From positions 6,657,501 to 6,721,500 of the forward strand of contig CM062201.1 in the NCBI GenBank assembly GCA_031216445.1: 64,000 bases of DNA. The letters run 5' to 3'. The position numbers and the translations under genes are program-made. This stretch comes from Lateolabrax maculatus (taxonomy: Eukaryota; Chordata; Actinopteri; Acropomatiformes; Lateolabracidae). Numbering within the stretch: the stretch's first letter is position 1; each line of letters starts with the position of its first letter. This document shows positions 11,526 through 26,500 of this stretch, one piece after another. A model generated the notes under the pieces. The model saw only the letters and a program-made list of their open reading frames with translations. It did no database searches and was not told where the DNA came from.

Positions 11526-13499
11526 TTCCTGCCTGTGTTCAACTTTTTTAATGAATGCTCCAAAAGAATCAGGCCAGCAGAAATGTGTGTGCCCCCGAGT
11601 CCATTAAAGATACCTAGAAAACCGGTGACCATCAGCAAATCACAGCTGTCCCCAAGGAAAAGACACAGTAAAAGCCCCATGATAAAGCAGTAAGAGCAGC
11701 AGGGAGATACAGTGAACTTCATAAGCCATCCATTAAGTCTCTGGATGGACTCTGGCAGAGCAGAGGGCAGCCGCACATGCAGAACTCGTGAAGCCTTGAC
11801 TCGCCTACCCTGAGGGAAGCCCCGCTCGTGCTCTCATCTGTTGAGTGGCAGCACTTTTAGATTGCTGGTGACTGGAGGGATCACACTGAATTTGCTGATC
11901 GTTGGGGAAAAGTGGCAAAATGCAGCGTGTGTGTTGATTTAATGGGATCCCTCGAGGCCCTGTGCTTCACGCTTTACCCCATTTATGAGCCTCGGGTGTC
12001 TGAGGGTATCGCCGCCCAGCCACCGGCAGATTTACTGTGTGTGTGTTCAGCTTTAGGTGCGTATGTATGCACAGCACACTCCTGCAGATGTCTGTCTCAT
12101 GTAAGGACTCGGACTGGCCTATTAGGGGAGTTTTGGCCTCTAATCGGCACTTATCAGAGCCTGGATTATGTGATTAAGGAGATGTGATGGGAAAATTGAT
12201 TGGATGGCCACCTTGACAGATGTTTTACTCAAGAATTCACACTGAGCTGTTCAGCTGAGGGCTGCCAGGCTGCAGGGGTTGGCCTTTGAATGCTATCATT
12301 TTAAACAAAATTTCCATCTGTTTTATAACCACCACGACAAATTGTAGTTTATGTGGATATTGCAAGTTTACAGTCATGCGCAGTGGTTTCAGACAGAAAG
12401 GATTTCATGTTTTGCTCTGTTGCAGACAAAATGAAAGTTTGACAAAAAAAATTGCAACTCACAATCTATTTACTAGTTCTTTCCAGAGATTTTAAACTGT
12501 ATCACATAGTCTTTATTGGATGGAACGGTTGGAGTTTGCTCAGTTGTCATGGGAATGAATCTGTTGACATGCGAGCTTAGTAGCTGTTATTATTTCATCC
12601 ACTTTTAGACACACTAGCAGCACGTCTAGGAATGACAATGTCGGTCAGTCGGTCGGTCGAACTGTCTGTTGGTCAGTCGGTACACCACTTTGGTCCACAC
12701 TTACAGATAAACAGTATGTAGAAATAAATCAGAACAGGAGTCTGTTATCTACTACTGTGATTTTTATCTAAACACACGGATCAGATTGTTCAGGTCATCA
12801 TAATTTGCTAAGAGTTCCTCTTTTTCCCCTCGGTGGTAATCGCCAACTAACGAGATTGGAGATTGGAAAAGAGCCTGTAGAACCACGCCAAGCGCTGGCC
12901 CCTGCACCCACCCTGGCTAATCTTTAAGCCCCAGAGCTGGGTTCCAACCCCCGGGCTCAACCCCAGCAGACCCTCAGCATGAATTTGTGTTTCTATCTTC
13001 TGTCTTTTTCCGCCTATTGCAAACAGCAGTTTGTGCTCATGCAGTAAATTAGGAACATGTAGATAATGTTTTCATGTACGTAAGCAGGTTGGTTTGGCTT
13101 TGTCTCTTGGATACAGATGCTGTTGGCTTTTAAACATGTTTGGCTTGATTTACTGGCTTTCAAATTGTGTGTTTTGGTATAAAAAAGAAAGTGACAAAAT
13201 TGAAAAAGTGTGAAAATCTCTCCGGCATGCCTTTAATGTTCCCATAAAAAATGGATAAATAGATAGATGGATGGATAAATAGTTTGTGTTTCTTCACATG
13301 CCTAACCAGTGTGCATGGGACTGCAGTAATAGTGGTAGATGATATCTAGTCTTACATATATTCTTTATAATATTAAATTAGTACATATACACAACATACA
13401 TACCTAAATACATACATACAGTGCATACATACACAACTATACATGCAGATAGTTTCCTAACAGTTTATCAGGAAGCAGCAAGTAGAATTACCATGAGGT

Positions 13500-13960
13500 T
13501 CATCATGTGCCAAGCATCTAAGTTATTAAATTAAAACACCTCTCTTTGTCTAAATTAATCATCAAAGCTCTGGCATATGTATCTGCAAAGACAATCACTT
13601 AATTGAAATTAGCATTGAAGGTCAATTTTTCATCAAGGTAAATTTAATAACATGACATTTAGTTGTAATTAATAACTTTGTGTACTTGCATGGCCTTTTG
13701 CATTGCTTTCTTGAGGCAGCCAGTACAGAGGACCTTAATGGGGCTCTACTGTCTGACGTATAATTTGTAATTTGCCTTTGTAGTATGTATTACTGAAATT
13801 ATGCATATGAAATCCCTGCTGAAAAGGAATGGCTTATCATTTAATGGAAATTAGTTTGTAGTTTCATAAAGACTATCCTCGTTTCATTTCAGAATTCAAT
13901 TGACAATCTACCGCGGTATTGTGTTTCCAGAGGAAACTGGAGGGACAAATGGAAATTAAT
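13500..13960. other. candidate conserved non-coding element, homeodomain/POU-like motif cluster
   Basis: About 460 bp with many TAATTA/AATTAG-type cores and an octamer-like ATGCATATGAAAT at 13801. It has no open frame and no simple repeat. The composition resembles developmental enhancers near vertebrate neuronal genes. The motifs are seen; conservation and enhancer function are inference. Confidence 0.3.
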
Positions 13961-15639
13961 ATCCGTTCATATATGAATCTTTGCATACAGACAAAAGACT
14001 AACTTAAGCTTGGCTTTTCATAAAGCTGCGTTTTTAACTCTTTTGGAGTTGCGGCAAAGTGCTACTTTGTATTTCAGACTATCATCCAGTCTTTCTTGTA
14101 ACTATGTGCAGGAATCAATGAATAAATACACAGTGCTGCAGGTATTTCACCTTGTTTAAAGTGCTGTGTTTCCATATTGTGCTTAATTGCTATTTTCTCC
14201 TGTCTTCGTTTTTACATAATGATCAATGCTCGGTCTTCTGCTGAGCCAGTGGAAATACAATAGTTTTTTGGCTGAGGTCAAAATTGAGGTCATCACTTTG
14301 GGCATTTGGGTGTAACGTTACGTGCTTTTACATCTAATCAAATCGGACGTTTCACTAGGTGGTTCAGCAGGATGCAGAAATATAGGACCAGGAATAAAGT
14401 GGAAAAGAGTTGATGACTTGCTGTAAACAGTTATTTAATACGTTTCGTTTTTGGTGGAGACATAAACAATTCAGTGAAGCTACACAAGTGATTTGATATT
14501 AGCTTTGTTCCTCAGGCGTTGCATAGCAGTCACACTGCATTGTTAGTGTTGTTGGCGCACTCCTTTTTGCAAAAAACTGGACTCTTAAAGCCTGAATATA
14601 ATTGGAGCATGTGGGTATAAATGAGAAAAGTAGATAAGAAAAGTAAAACATCACCTTGTGACTACAATACATGTGCATACTTAAAATACAGGATATTACT
14701 TTTTCATTTTCCACTGGAAGTCATTCATGGAATTCATATCATCTGAGCAACATTCACGTTTCATCAGTCTTTCATTCATTATAGTTTAATTATTTCGTTC
14801 TCCATTCATTCAATGATACGTCTGTCACTGTACTCATTGTTATCTATTCTACAAATGTGTCCATCTTACAGCTTAATCAAGTTTTACATTCAGTAATTTT
14901 ATGAAATCATTTCATACCTCATTCAACCTTTTTCAGTTTAGCTTTATTTTATTACAAATAAAATTGATGAGAACAGAAAATGACAAAATGTGTCAATGTT
15001 CAGGTGAGACAAATAACCCCATGGAGGCTTTCAAATACATTTCACGCCTGAAAAAAACTAAAAACAACATTTTGAAATTCAAGACACAGGCACGGGTGAA
15101 TTTGGCACAAAAAAATCAAAGAAATCAAACCTCATTAAAACACCAAGTGATATAAAAGAACTGCAACAAAGTTAATACACTAGAGTAAAGCATCTAAAAT
15201 AAAAAGTACTAAAATGTTGAAGTTTGGATAGATAAATACTTTATGTGCATATCAGACAAAAAATATCTATATTTTTGACTGTATATTCTGGTTCACAAAA
15301 TGTGCAAAACATAACGGGATGGACACTTAAACACAACTTAAAATAAATTCTGAAATTCTGAAAATATTCAAACGCAAGTTTTAGTGTTCCCAGCTATAGT
15401 ATCTCCTGTATCTATTGTTTGAGGACATAAACGTTGAAATGACTTGTTCTTGATACTCGATATCCTGACAGGTTTCACTTTTTAAACAATGGAAAAGTGA
15501 ACAAGTACTTAACTGTTTTGATCCATTTTTCAACCTCTTTAGTAAAAATTGTTGAGTAAAACACTTTTGGCTGTAACCCAGTCGGTGTGGAATAGGTGTA
15601 GAATGTGTAAGTGGGTTCTTAAAATACCATAGCAATAAC

Positions 15640-15850
15640 TATTTACCTGATTTTGCAAAGGAAATTCAACAAGACTATGATAGTCATTGTAATTAGTCAT
15701 TAGGAATGTATCCTCTAGAAACCATGAATGTCTGTACAAAATTTCCTGGCAATCCATCCAATAGTTGTTGAAATTATTTAGTCTGGGCCAAAGCGGTGGA
15801 CTGACAGACCAACGCTGCCATGCTGCTAGTATAGCTTTCAAAGGAGAGCA
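15640..15850 (-). mobile_element. interspersed repeat copy (same family as 29585-30005)
   Basis: Read on the minus strand it contains CAACAACTATTGGATGGATT followed by a GCCAGGAAATTTTGTACAGA segment and ACATTCATGG. This is a motif set common in percomorph repeats and also present at 29640-29860. It carries no coding capacity. The class of element is not clear to me. Confidence 0.5.
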
Positions 15851-17501
15851 TGCCAGGTCAGCTTCCTGAAATTGATTGAGGAAAAAAATCTTACTTTAAC
15901 CTTACATACACCTCATATACAGTATTTCACACTACAGTATATGCAGCTAGCGTCGGCCAAGTTGTTTCGATATCTTGCAGCACAATTAACCTTTGCTTAA
16001 TAGTTGTCACAGATTTGTACAAAACGAATAGTTTAATCATTAGTAGGTTTAGATTATGTTCATTTATAGCTGTTACAGATATGGAAAAGATCCATTATAA
16101 AGACAGGTCAGTATCAAAGTTAATAGAATGTTATGTTAATTTAAAATTCAAATTGGACCTGCTGTATTGAATTATAAAATCATCTTAAAATCATCTCATT
16201 AATAATAATAATACTTCTCTATGTATGGTAATGGATTTGCCACATTTTTTAACATCAATATTTGTGATACCTTGGCGTTTATATGTTTTATATCTGTCTC
16301 AGTTGTTTGCTCGCTGGCATTGCTCTAGATGTGTTTCTCTTTTGTTTTACTGAAGAGGATAAACATTCAGAAGTGACTTCATTATCAGCCGTTCAATCCT
16401 TCCACTATCTGCCGCTGCCAGGAACCTTAAACTCATTTTGTGCATCAAGGACAGTTCTCTTTTTTTGGTTTGCACTATAAAAACCATTGCATTATGATTG
16501 TATGGTACACAGTGTAAAATGAGGTGTACAGGCTGGTTTTCTTTCTTTAAGATAACAATACAAATGCTTCCGAAATGGACGTGGCAGTTATTTATTGATA
16601 TTCAATATATCAATGTTGGGCACTAAAAAATTGAATGAATGATGTTGGCCTTGAAAATCATGCTTGACCAAAAAATTAAAACCCGGCCAACCATTCCACT
16701 TCTATTCTACTCATTTCTCAAGCAATAGCAAACGTTAAATGTGCCCTTGCCTGGGTGGCTGGGGTTGAGGGGGAAGAAGGGCTACGGATGACTTGGGAAA
16801 TGCTGTGGTAGTACAAAGAGAATGGCTGAAAGAAATATTAAATACATGTGTTTACTTAACTGGATAAGTGATAACAGAGCTGTGTGTGTGCTTAACTAAG
16901 GAGTGATCATTGCAAAAAGCACCACACCTGAGCACACACACACCTCCTTTCCAGAAATCCCTCCCAGCGCTGCATTCCGACAAATCAGGTTGCAAAGAAA
17001 TATTTTATGAATATTTGGTGAGGGCACTGCACTGTCAACTGTGCTATTGTCAAGGTATTACAACACTGAAATTGTAGAATGATAAAATTGAGATTTAAAC
17101 CAAACTTTTTACAGTCTTAGAAATACCTTAGAGTCTTTCTGTGTTTTTCGCAGTTGTAAATAGGTCAGAGTCTATTCTTCTCTTTCTTATGAATGTGACA
17201 GTTTGAGCTATACAGCTCAATGTCAAAATGGAGTAGTGCGGAAGAATATTTTTGCTGTTGGCCTTTTGCCCTCATAAAAAATTTATATTCCTACTGGAAT
17301 CAATGATAGATATTTAATCTCGTTTCTCCGCGAGTAACCTTTTGATAACCTGGGGCAGGAGCAAAGAGTAGTTCCTTTGAACAATAGAAAATAAAAAGAT
17401 AAATGATAAACCATTCTCTCTCTCTTTTTTTTTAACAATATAAGACAGGATGTCCTCCTCTGTCCGTGTTCTTGGACTCTCGTTCCTTCAGTGGTGAGAT
17501 T

Positions 17502-20500
17502 CTAGATCATTCCAGCCAGCCAAGGAGGAAGAAAGAGTCCCACAGATCCCAGTATACACACCAGTACAAACATCCAGAGGAATATCCTGTCAATGACCAT
17601 GGCCACATACTTCCAGTCTTCTTTCACCTAGCACAGAAGAGGGAAAGGGGGACATTTTAAATTTCACACCACTTACTTTTTACCAGCTGTCAGTTTTCAC
17701 CCTTGATGGATTTCTCTCGAATGACTGATTTTTTCATTATGATGCAGCTATCTCCTAAATGTCAGTCAATCCGTGCTTGTCTCTCTTATGAAAAATTCAA
17801 GGTCAAATTACTGAGGTCCCATTGTTTAAAAAAAAGAAGGCCTTTTCTGGCTAGAGATAGAAAGTGTATTGTAGTATTGACAGTGACTGGTGCCGATGAA
17901 TGCAATAACTTCTACCACTGATTTTACAATAATTGTACACATTTTCAAACTTCTCCTCCCATTGCACAAAGACACCCTTCATGTTTTCCCCCAGCAACTC
18001 AGCAATAAAGACTGAATCAGGACTGTATACTTAAAAGCTTTTTGCTTATGCTCATTGCAGTTTCCCATTTGTATTTTAAAGCGATAAAGACAAGTCTTTT
18101 TAACACTGTCAAAATTAAAGACCAGCAGTATGACACATGAACAGGCAACATGAGTCAAGGTCTCAGTAGACTGTCACTTTTCAGTTGCTGTAGGAAACTT
18201 TTAATCATGTTATGTAAGTAAGTTTCACAACAATATGGCAAACAAATGTTGTAATTTCCTGTCAACTCACTGAAAAATCTGCATCCTCTGCCCTGAGATG
18301 ATCAGCGACATACTGAACTCCCTCTATGGCCCGTTGCATAGCTGGGGAAATAGTTGGAACCATGCTGTCCTGTTGGGTGCTCGCATCTTTAGTGGGCTCT
18401 ACTGGGAGGGTTTCTGCCAGATGATCTGCAGGGGCTTGTTTCTTCACCTGCCCTGTGATCCCAATGACCCCAGGCGCTTCATCATGCAGACAGCAGTACT
18501 GGAAGCTACGGGAACGACACCGATGCCCAGCTCTCTGAGGTACCTCCTTCTGTTGGTCACTCATTTGTTCTACACTGAGGGAGCGGCCATTTGGGGCCAG
18601 TGTATTTGGTTCTTCTCTAGTTAGACTGTGAAGTGGGCCCAGTGGCAAGGTTGGGGGTAGGGAGAACTGGGAAGAAGATGAGGCTGCAGAATTGTGTCCA
18701 CGTAGGGATTGTTTTTCTGAGAGAACTGAATATTGACCAGATGTGGACCGGCAGAAAATGTTGGACTTAAGCGCGTGATCTTCCTTGTTGCATTCCTCAA
18801 GAGGGCAAGAGGGTGGAGAAGGTGAGCAGACAAGGATGCTCGGACTGTCGGATGGAGTCTTTGGGAGTGTATTCTCGACCTGGCCCATCTGTCTCAACCC
18901 TGCCTCTAACCCTGTCCAAAAGGCCTGCGAGTTGCCTGTTGCGGATATGGTGGTAGGACGGTGCATCATCTCGATGAGCTTCTTGCAGTGCTGCTTGGCT
19001 GTGCCTGGGGGACGCTTCATGAAGAGGACTCGAGGCACCATGTCCAAGAATACTCTCCGCACCCAGTGAGGCATGCCATGGGTTTGTGGTGACCGGTGAT
19101 GTACGTTTAACACAAAGACAGTAATGACAATGGAGAGCGTGACAAAAACCATGGTGAACAGCAGGTATTCACCAATCAGTGGAATCACCAGCGATGTAGA
19201 TGGTATAATCTCGGTGATCAGCAGGAGGAATACTGTTAAGGACAGCAACACTGAGATACACAAGGTGATCTTCTCTCCACATTGAGATGGCAAATAAAAC
19301 ACCAGCACAGTCAAACAGGAAATAAGAAGACAGGGGATGATGAGGTTTATGGTGTAAAACAACGGCAGCCTCCGGATGATGAAGTAGTAAGTGATGTCTG
19401 CGTAGATTTCTGTGCAGCACTCGTACTTTTTGGTATTGTACTTGCCCACTGCGTTCATAATGACCCACTCGCCGCTCTCCCAGTAGTCCATCTGGTCCAC
19501 ATCGTTGGCCATGTTGATCAGATCGATCTTGGCACGGTCATAGGTCCACGAGCCAAACTTCATCTTGCAGCTTTGCTGGTCAAAAGGGAAAAAAGTGACA
19601 TCTATGCTGCATGAAGACTTGTAAATAGCCGGTGGCATCCACTTTATCCGACCATCATGGAACAGATGCGCCTTAGTGAGGTGAGTAACCGCAAAGTCGC
19701 CATCAGCGCTGCACATTAAGAACAAGATAAAAGAAGGGAGAAAAGTGTAAACATTTTTCAAAATGTACTCTTTGTCTTCATTGAGTTGCATTTAAGTTCC
19801 TCAAGCAATACTTTTTAGAAGACAAAAATCATTTCATTCAAGTGGACCTTGAATCTTAACACCAAAAGAGAATTTGAGTCATCTTCAGTGCATGGAGTTT
19901 GGTCAGTTCTCAGTCAAGTGGAACCTGATGTAAGATTATATTAAAAAAAATACTGTTTCATGGTCAAGAATAAACTTTCACCAATACTTTATAGCTTTGG
20001 CTGAATCTTGAGTGTTTTTTTTAACCACTTATTAAAGTGAAAACGTAACTTAGCACTAAGCACAATCTGAGCACTGCAGTTATTCTTATGACAAAATGCC
20101 ATCAATACAGTAGTTCTTATTACAACCAATGACTTCCAGTAAAAACAATGGTTGAAGCCAAGCATATTTAATTTGAACGACTGACCTTAACCTGAAGAAC
20201 AAATTATGAAACTTTTTGTATAGTGTAACAAGGGCAAAGCATACAAAATCACTGATGCTCTTTACAAAAATAACAATTTTGACAGGAGAACATCATTGGA
20301 TAATTATTTACTATTAGTTTTCTAGATGCAATATTTGTTAATATATGTATGCTGATGACACTCACGTTTACATGTCTGTATCACCAAGCAAATAAAAAAT
20401 CGGATGTGACAGCTGCCCCATCCTCCTCTCTTTCATCTCCTGCCTCTATAATCTGATTGATCTTTGTTGTAATCTTCTCATGTCATTCCAGCCCTGCACT

Positions 20501-23500
20501 TGCACACCTGAGCACCACCCATTACTTTCCGCCTCAGCTCATCATCAGACCCAGTCATCTGCACACCTTGTTGCAATTAGCTTAAGTACATACATATACC
20601 GATTAGCTATCAGTCACTCTAGCTGGATTGTCTATGTTGCCTTCATTCTGTTTTGCCTGTATCTGTTCTGAGCATTTGCCTGCCATAGCCCTCTCAATTC
20701 CTTCCTTGTTGCAGAATATAAGCATGTGTTTTGACCTACCCCTCAAGGGCAACTTACTTACTTAGCATCACAGCCGATGCATGTTTATCCTTTAATTCTG
20801 ATCCAGTATTACGATAAAGTTAACCCAAATCAGATATTTTGGTGTAGTCATAGAGTGAGACCTACATTTAGCAGCTACATCAAGACAATAACAAAGTCAG
20901 CCTATTACCAACACAACATTTTATAGCAACAATTAGAGAATTCATGTCTATAGCTCTAGTAGAGAAATCAGACACATGCAGAAGTCTTCTACTTAATTCT
21001 TTATAAAGACTTAGAAAGCCGTTGTTGTTCTCTTTGAATGTAATTATATGAATTTATTGTTGTTGTTTTAGTCAGCATATTATCTAAAGGACTTTGAAAT
21101 ACCCGTGCAAGAAATGTGCTTGACAAATAAAGTTACCATGCTTTGCCTTATTAGTTTCTACAATAAATGACTGAGCCTCAGATATTTAATCACAACAAAG
21201 CAATCATGTTTGTGTAATGACGTGAATTAGACAGTTTTTTCATATGAAGCTGTTTTTCCTTATCACAAATGCATTTCATGAGGCCTTTTCAAACACATCC
21301 AATTGCGTTTCATCTTCTAATTTCTCTCCTAATGTATTGCATTGTACGATGTACCAAGCTTTGTTTGTAACCACATCCATTAAGGCTGACCTTGTTCATA
21401 TTTATTTTAGCTAAATTACTTTATGACATTGGCACAGACAGGGCAAGATGTTTGGCACAACAACAAAATCGTGTTTTCCCTCTAGTCATGCCATCTGTTG
21501 GAATTAAATCCTCAAAATCTGAGCATTAGTTGCTTTATGAGCCTCTTTGCCTTGGAAATGTCAACATTTAAGATCCCAATATCTTTTACAATTTCTCCAT
21601 ATGAAACCATACAAGCTATTGATGCAGATCCTCACTTGTTGTAGAGGACAATGTCAGGCCTCCAGATGATCTCTGAGGGAATACGGATGGAAGTGACATT
21701 TTCGTATTCCTCCGGGTTCCAACGGAGTTTATAATCATTCCATTCCTATAGGAAAACATGAATCATATTTAAATACTGCAGCTTTATATTAGACTGTATC
21801 TTTAACATGTTTTGTCGGTCATCATCACATACTTGCTTGACCCAGACATTCGTGGTCATCATCTGGTTCTTCTCATCCTTATTTCATGTAAACAGAAGAG
21901 GATATTATTGTGACATTCATTTTCTTTAAAATTATGGACTTCATCATTACATAGGTAGAATTTCTTTGAACATCTCATTTCTAGTCATTTAATTTCAAGT
22001 CTGCTACATGCACTCTACCCTATAGAACAAATTAACATACATACCCTCTATTTATAAAGACAGAGACAAAATATTAGGCTGTGCTTAATGCAGAAACATC
22101 CTCACTGTACTGTATCTGTTGCTTTGCTGCCACTGCTGGCAAGCTGCTTTCTCCAGCTCTTTCCCAGAAACATCTAAGACACAGCAGTCAGTGAACACAC
22201 TCTGTAGGAGAAGACAACTTCACCTAGAGCTGACTCTCACTACCAGGCATGTGGAGCAAGCACAGTCACCTAATTGTGTGTCAAAAACCGGTAGGATTAT
22301 GTTGCAATGCAGGCTGTATGTATTCAATCTAGAAGCAGCGCCGGGCAACTTTGCTTGGCTCCAAATGGCAGTTAGACGTGTTGTAAAATGGTTTTACTTT
22401 AGTCAACAGAAAAATCCTGCAACATAATTTGTGTACAAACTCCAGAGGCACAAGAGAGAATAATAAACATTATTTTGTTGAGACCAGCTGTGTCTGGATT
22501 GCTGTTTAGGAGACAGTTTTGAATATTTACTGCCTGTGTTAGCATACTTGACAACTGAATTTAATTTGGGAAAATAATTAAATCTCTTCTGTTGTGGTTT
22601 CATTTCCGCTGATAACTGATCTGAATATTTAAATTGATCTGTCTTGCCTAGTGCAGATATGAGCTGGTTGCTGTTATGATCATAATAAATATAATACATA
22701 AGACAGAAAGAATACAACTGAAAATGTATCATTCATCATATGCCATCAAAACATAACATATCCAGGACAAGTAAGACAAAATCGAAAAAGTAAATAGGTA
22801 TTAAGACTTTCTATTAAAACTTTAATTACTTTGATGCCTATAACCTCTCCACCCACAAGTGTACCTGTACTTCAGGTAAGCCAATCTAGAGCCACTCTAT
22901 TCCTATTGCCTTCAACCAAATTGACCATTTCTCTGTGAATTGTACATTCTGTAGTCTCAACATGGGAGTATTTTTTTTTCCATTGAGTACATTGCTTTGA
23001 TTATTGATTGCCACCTGTCGTAGGATGGATGTTCTTTCTTGAGCCAGTTCTGTGTAATTGTTTTTTTTTTTTTTTTTTATGGCATCTACCAGCAGTATGG
23101 ACAATACGTATTTATGTCTTATTTCTCCAGCCAATACCTCAAGTATGGCAAAAAATGGGTCTCTAGGGAACTTGCAATCCAATACTTTATGCAACTCTAA
23201 AAGGAATTCTACAAAAACAGGATATTTTCAGAATATATGTGTATGGTTTACAATCCTCTCAACACAATTTCTCCAGCATTCGCTTGTTTGCCTGGGGTTC
23301 ATTGTGGATTCAATGAGGGGGCTCTGAAAAATAATCAATCTTCCATTGAAACTCCCTCCTCGTGTTTAAAACTTTATTCCTTTAAGTTCCTAAGAAGATT
23401 TTTTCCCGTATATTTTAGCTATTGTCAATCTCTAGATTTTGCCATTTTTGTTTAATATGGAGAGTGTTTGTATCATATTGATAATCGGCTTTTTTTGTGT

Positions 23501-26500
23501 CCTGACAATTTTAAATTTCTAAACAGATATTGTACATTGTCTGATTTCTGGATCCAATTTGGATGGGCTTCTTTTTGGAGATATCTAACGGAATCTGATC
23601 TAAGTAATTTAAATTCATTACTTACTAGTTTTTGCTTCTTTATAAGCAGGCAAATGAAAAGATGATCATAATTTGGCCATCTTTTATTTCCAGATTCAAG
23701 TCTAAGGGGGTAAACTCTTTCAAATGGACAATACTTGAAACACTCGACAGTTCACCAGAGAGACCTTAAATCTACTGTACCATGACAGATGTTGCCAAAT
23801 AAACCTGGAGATTAAGCGATCTAAAATTAGAAACAAGGTTTTCGGTGGCAAGATGGACAGAGAGATAGCAGCCTGAGCAGCACATTCATTCTAACACATT
23901 CTATCTAAAGTGAGAGGCAGCAACATCTGTTAGGATCCATGGATATCTTATCTAATAATTTGCCACAATTTGTGTTATGTAACTTTCCCTAGTCATGTGA
24001 TATGATGGTGCCATGATTAGTTTCAAGCCAAGGCTTTGGTTTTGCTTCCATTTACTTTGTAATCTGAGAGCTTACAAAAGGAAGCCAAGTAGTCCATCAG
24101 TCTTGAGACTGAATTCAAAGGTTCTGGCAGATAAATTAACACATTGTCTGCATATAAGGAGATTTTATGAATTTCATCATTAAACACTATTCTTATGATG
24201 TTTCTATCTTGTTGGATCACCTGTATCAGTGGTCTAAAACTCAAAGTGCAAAGAGAAGTGGTGACAGAAGACAACCCAATTGGATTGCTGTATGGAAACA
24301 ACTCCAACATAGATGGAGAATTAACGCTGTCCTGTCTGATTAATACAAAACTAGGGGGCACCATTGCGAAACCAAAAAGTTTTAATTTCTCCCCTTTGGT
24401 TTCTGATTCTTTCCTTTAAAGGATAGCACAGGACAAGTTTACAGAACATATACGTATGCTGTTGCAGTAAAACAAAAAAGCAATTTAATTTCAGTTAGAA
24501 CTTTATAGTGGTGTCTGGCGTTGGCTACCGGTGAAATTTAACAAGGCACACCACATTTTACACATTTTACTCACCACATCAATAAGCTGGGCAATAGACA
24601 GTCCAAAGTGGACTAGTACTGTGTCTGTAGTGTTTTCCACAGGCCGGGACAGCTTATTGTAATGTGCGAACAGATCCTGGAGCAGCCTCTCCTCAGCATG
24701 GGCACGAGGTCCAACTTGGGAACAAACTGAGGGAAAGGAGGAAGAGATTAGACACATAAGAAAAGCTTAGACTAATGATGTGGCCATTTGCAACCATTAT
24801 GTCTCATTTGATGTGTTTTTAGTAGTTTAAAATAGTACATTTGGATCTTTGCTTAAAACAGCACATAGATGCACATGCATCAGTTAATATTGCTACACCT
24901 TTGTGTTATATTTGTGCAGACTTTGTCAGTGACTGTCTATATACTTATAACCAGTTTCTCTTTTTAGAATTTATATATGTAATAGAGAGCGTGATTGGAA
25001 ATGCATAATATTAATATTGAATATATTTTCTGCCGTCTACAATACATTAATTTATAGTGGATTTAGCTGATGCTGCCATGCAATTGTAAAGAATCCACTG
25101 TTGTAGATACAGAGCATAATCTAAAAGGAGGGTGACCTCTATTATACAGGTGGCGTATGGTTACATGAGACTGTATCTGAGAGATGAGACAAACAGGGGG
25201 TGGGGGGGGCAGGAGATGAGAGAAGGAAAGAGAGGAAGGGTGAATCTGAATCTGAGGACATCCGTTGTGTCTCCGAACAGCCGTGCTGATGGAGCGATCT
25301 GTCGAGATGTCTCATCCCTCCCTCACCCCCTCGCCCGCTCTACCTCCCTGTCTCTCTGCCATGCCCCACGCCTTTCTGCCCCCCCACCCTACCCCCAGCT
25401 CTCTGCCTTTGCAATCAGCTCACATAGCACTGAGGATGACCTAATGAGGTCTTGGAACAATTACAACAAAAAGAGACGGGGGTCGTCCCAAGGCTTGTAC
25501 AGTACAATGTCCTTTGTATTCCAATCCTTTTTTCATATTCAATTAGGCATATTTCTATTCTGGACATTGGACATTGGGCATCTGTGCAGGTAATTCAATG
25601 GCACAGCAATATATCATAGGCTGGGATCCAGCCTCCCTCATATTTCATTATGGTTGGCGCTACTACACATTTCAATGTCTTTATTGTGTGTGGATTATAT
25701 TGCATATATTGTTTATTGTACAAAATATTTAGGGGGTGTTTTTTATTATCTCATCTCAACTTGAGTCATGATTGCACAGGAAGGCTATCTATTAATCTCT
25801 CTCTATGTTAGACAAAGATGCTCTGCTGTTCTAACTTGTATTCTTAAAACAGGGACACAAGTGTTGTTGTCATGCTGCTGGCCTTCTCTCAGGTTCTCCA
25901 ACCCACTCAATCAAAGCTGATGGGCTGTCCTTCAGTTGCCTGAAAACTGGCATCCTCAATTTTTAAAGGCTTGAGATCAATATCTTATTAAATGGATATA
26001 GTTTTTTTGTTCCGCCCACGTCTTCTCTTCCTGTTTGCACCTGAATGTGTTTGACATGTCCAGACGGCCAACAACCTTGAAATGTCTGCATTTTCAGATG
26101 AGAGAAACCGACACAGGTACCGTCGTTTGATCACATCAGCTCAGAGTGATATCTGTTGAATGCAGCTGACATTAAATAAAGGCGGATGCTCCAGTAGATT
26201 CTAAAGCTGCCTTGCGACTAATGGGTTTAGATGTTGCAGCTTGCAGGGTGTCCTGACTTTGACAATGTGTGGGTCAGAGCAGTAATGTGTGTAGGAGAAA
26301 GCAGGCAACTGTTGAATGAGTTTACTTCTGTACGGTGTGCTTTACAGGACACTATGAATAGCACCCGTACAGACTGTGCTGTTACCAGTCACTTAGACTG
26401 GAGACAGTTCACTTTTCATACTGAAACTTTTCATTCCAGTTGACAGTCATATAATTACTCAACTGTCTTTTTCCTTTTCTTAAAGGAGAATATCCAGTTC

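Larger units (their letters stand above)
11526..17501. other. intergenic interval between ZGPAT and CHRNA4 3' ends
   Basis: No gene is recognised. Open frames here are short and resemble no family I know. It contains short GGTC-rich repeats near 12640-12680, a (GATA/GATG) patch near 13254-13282, an AT-rich block at 13500-13960 described separately, and an interspersed-repeat copy at about 15640-15850. Part of the right end is presumably CHRNA4 3' UTR; the nearest obvious minus-strand polyadenylation hexamer (TTTATT on the plus strand) is near 16590. Confidence 0.5.

Noticed and set aside
11480..11776. 98-codon minus-strand open frame with hydrophobic stretches
   Set aside because: No recognisable family, no splice context and no conserved motif; it overlaps the probable ZGPAT 3' end.
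18298..19614. Plus-strand open frames over CHRNA4 exon 5
   Set aside because: They are antisense shadows of the receptor coding exon.
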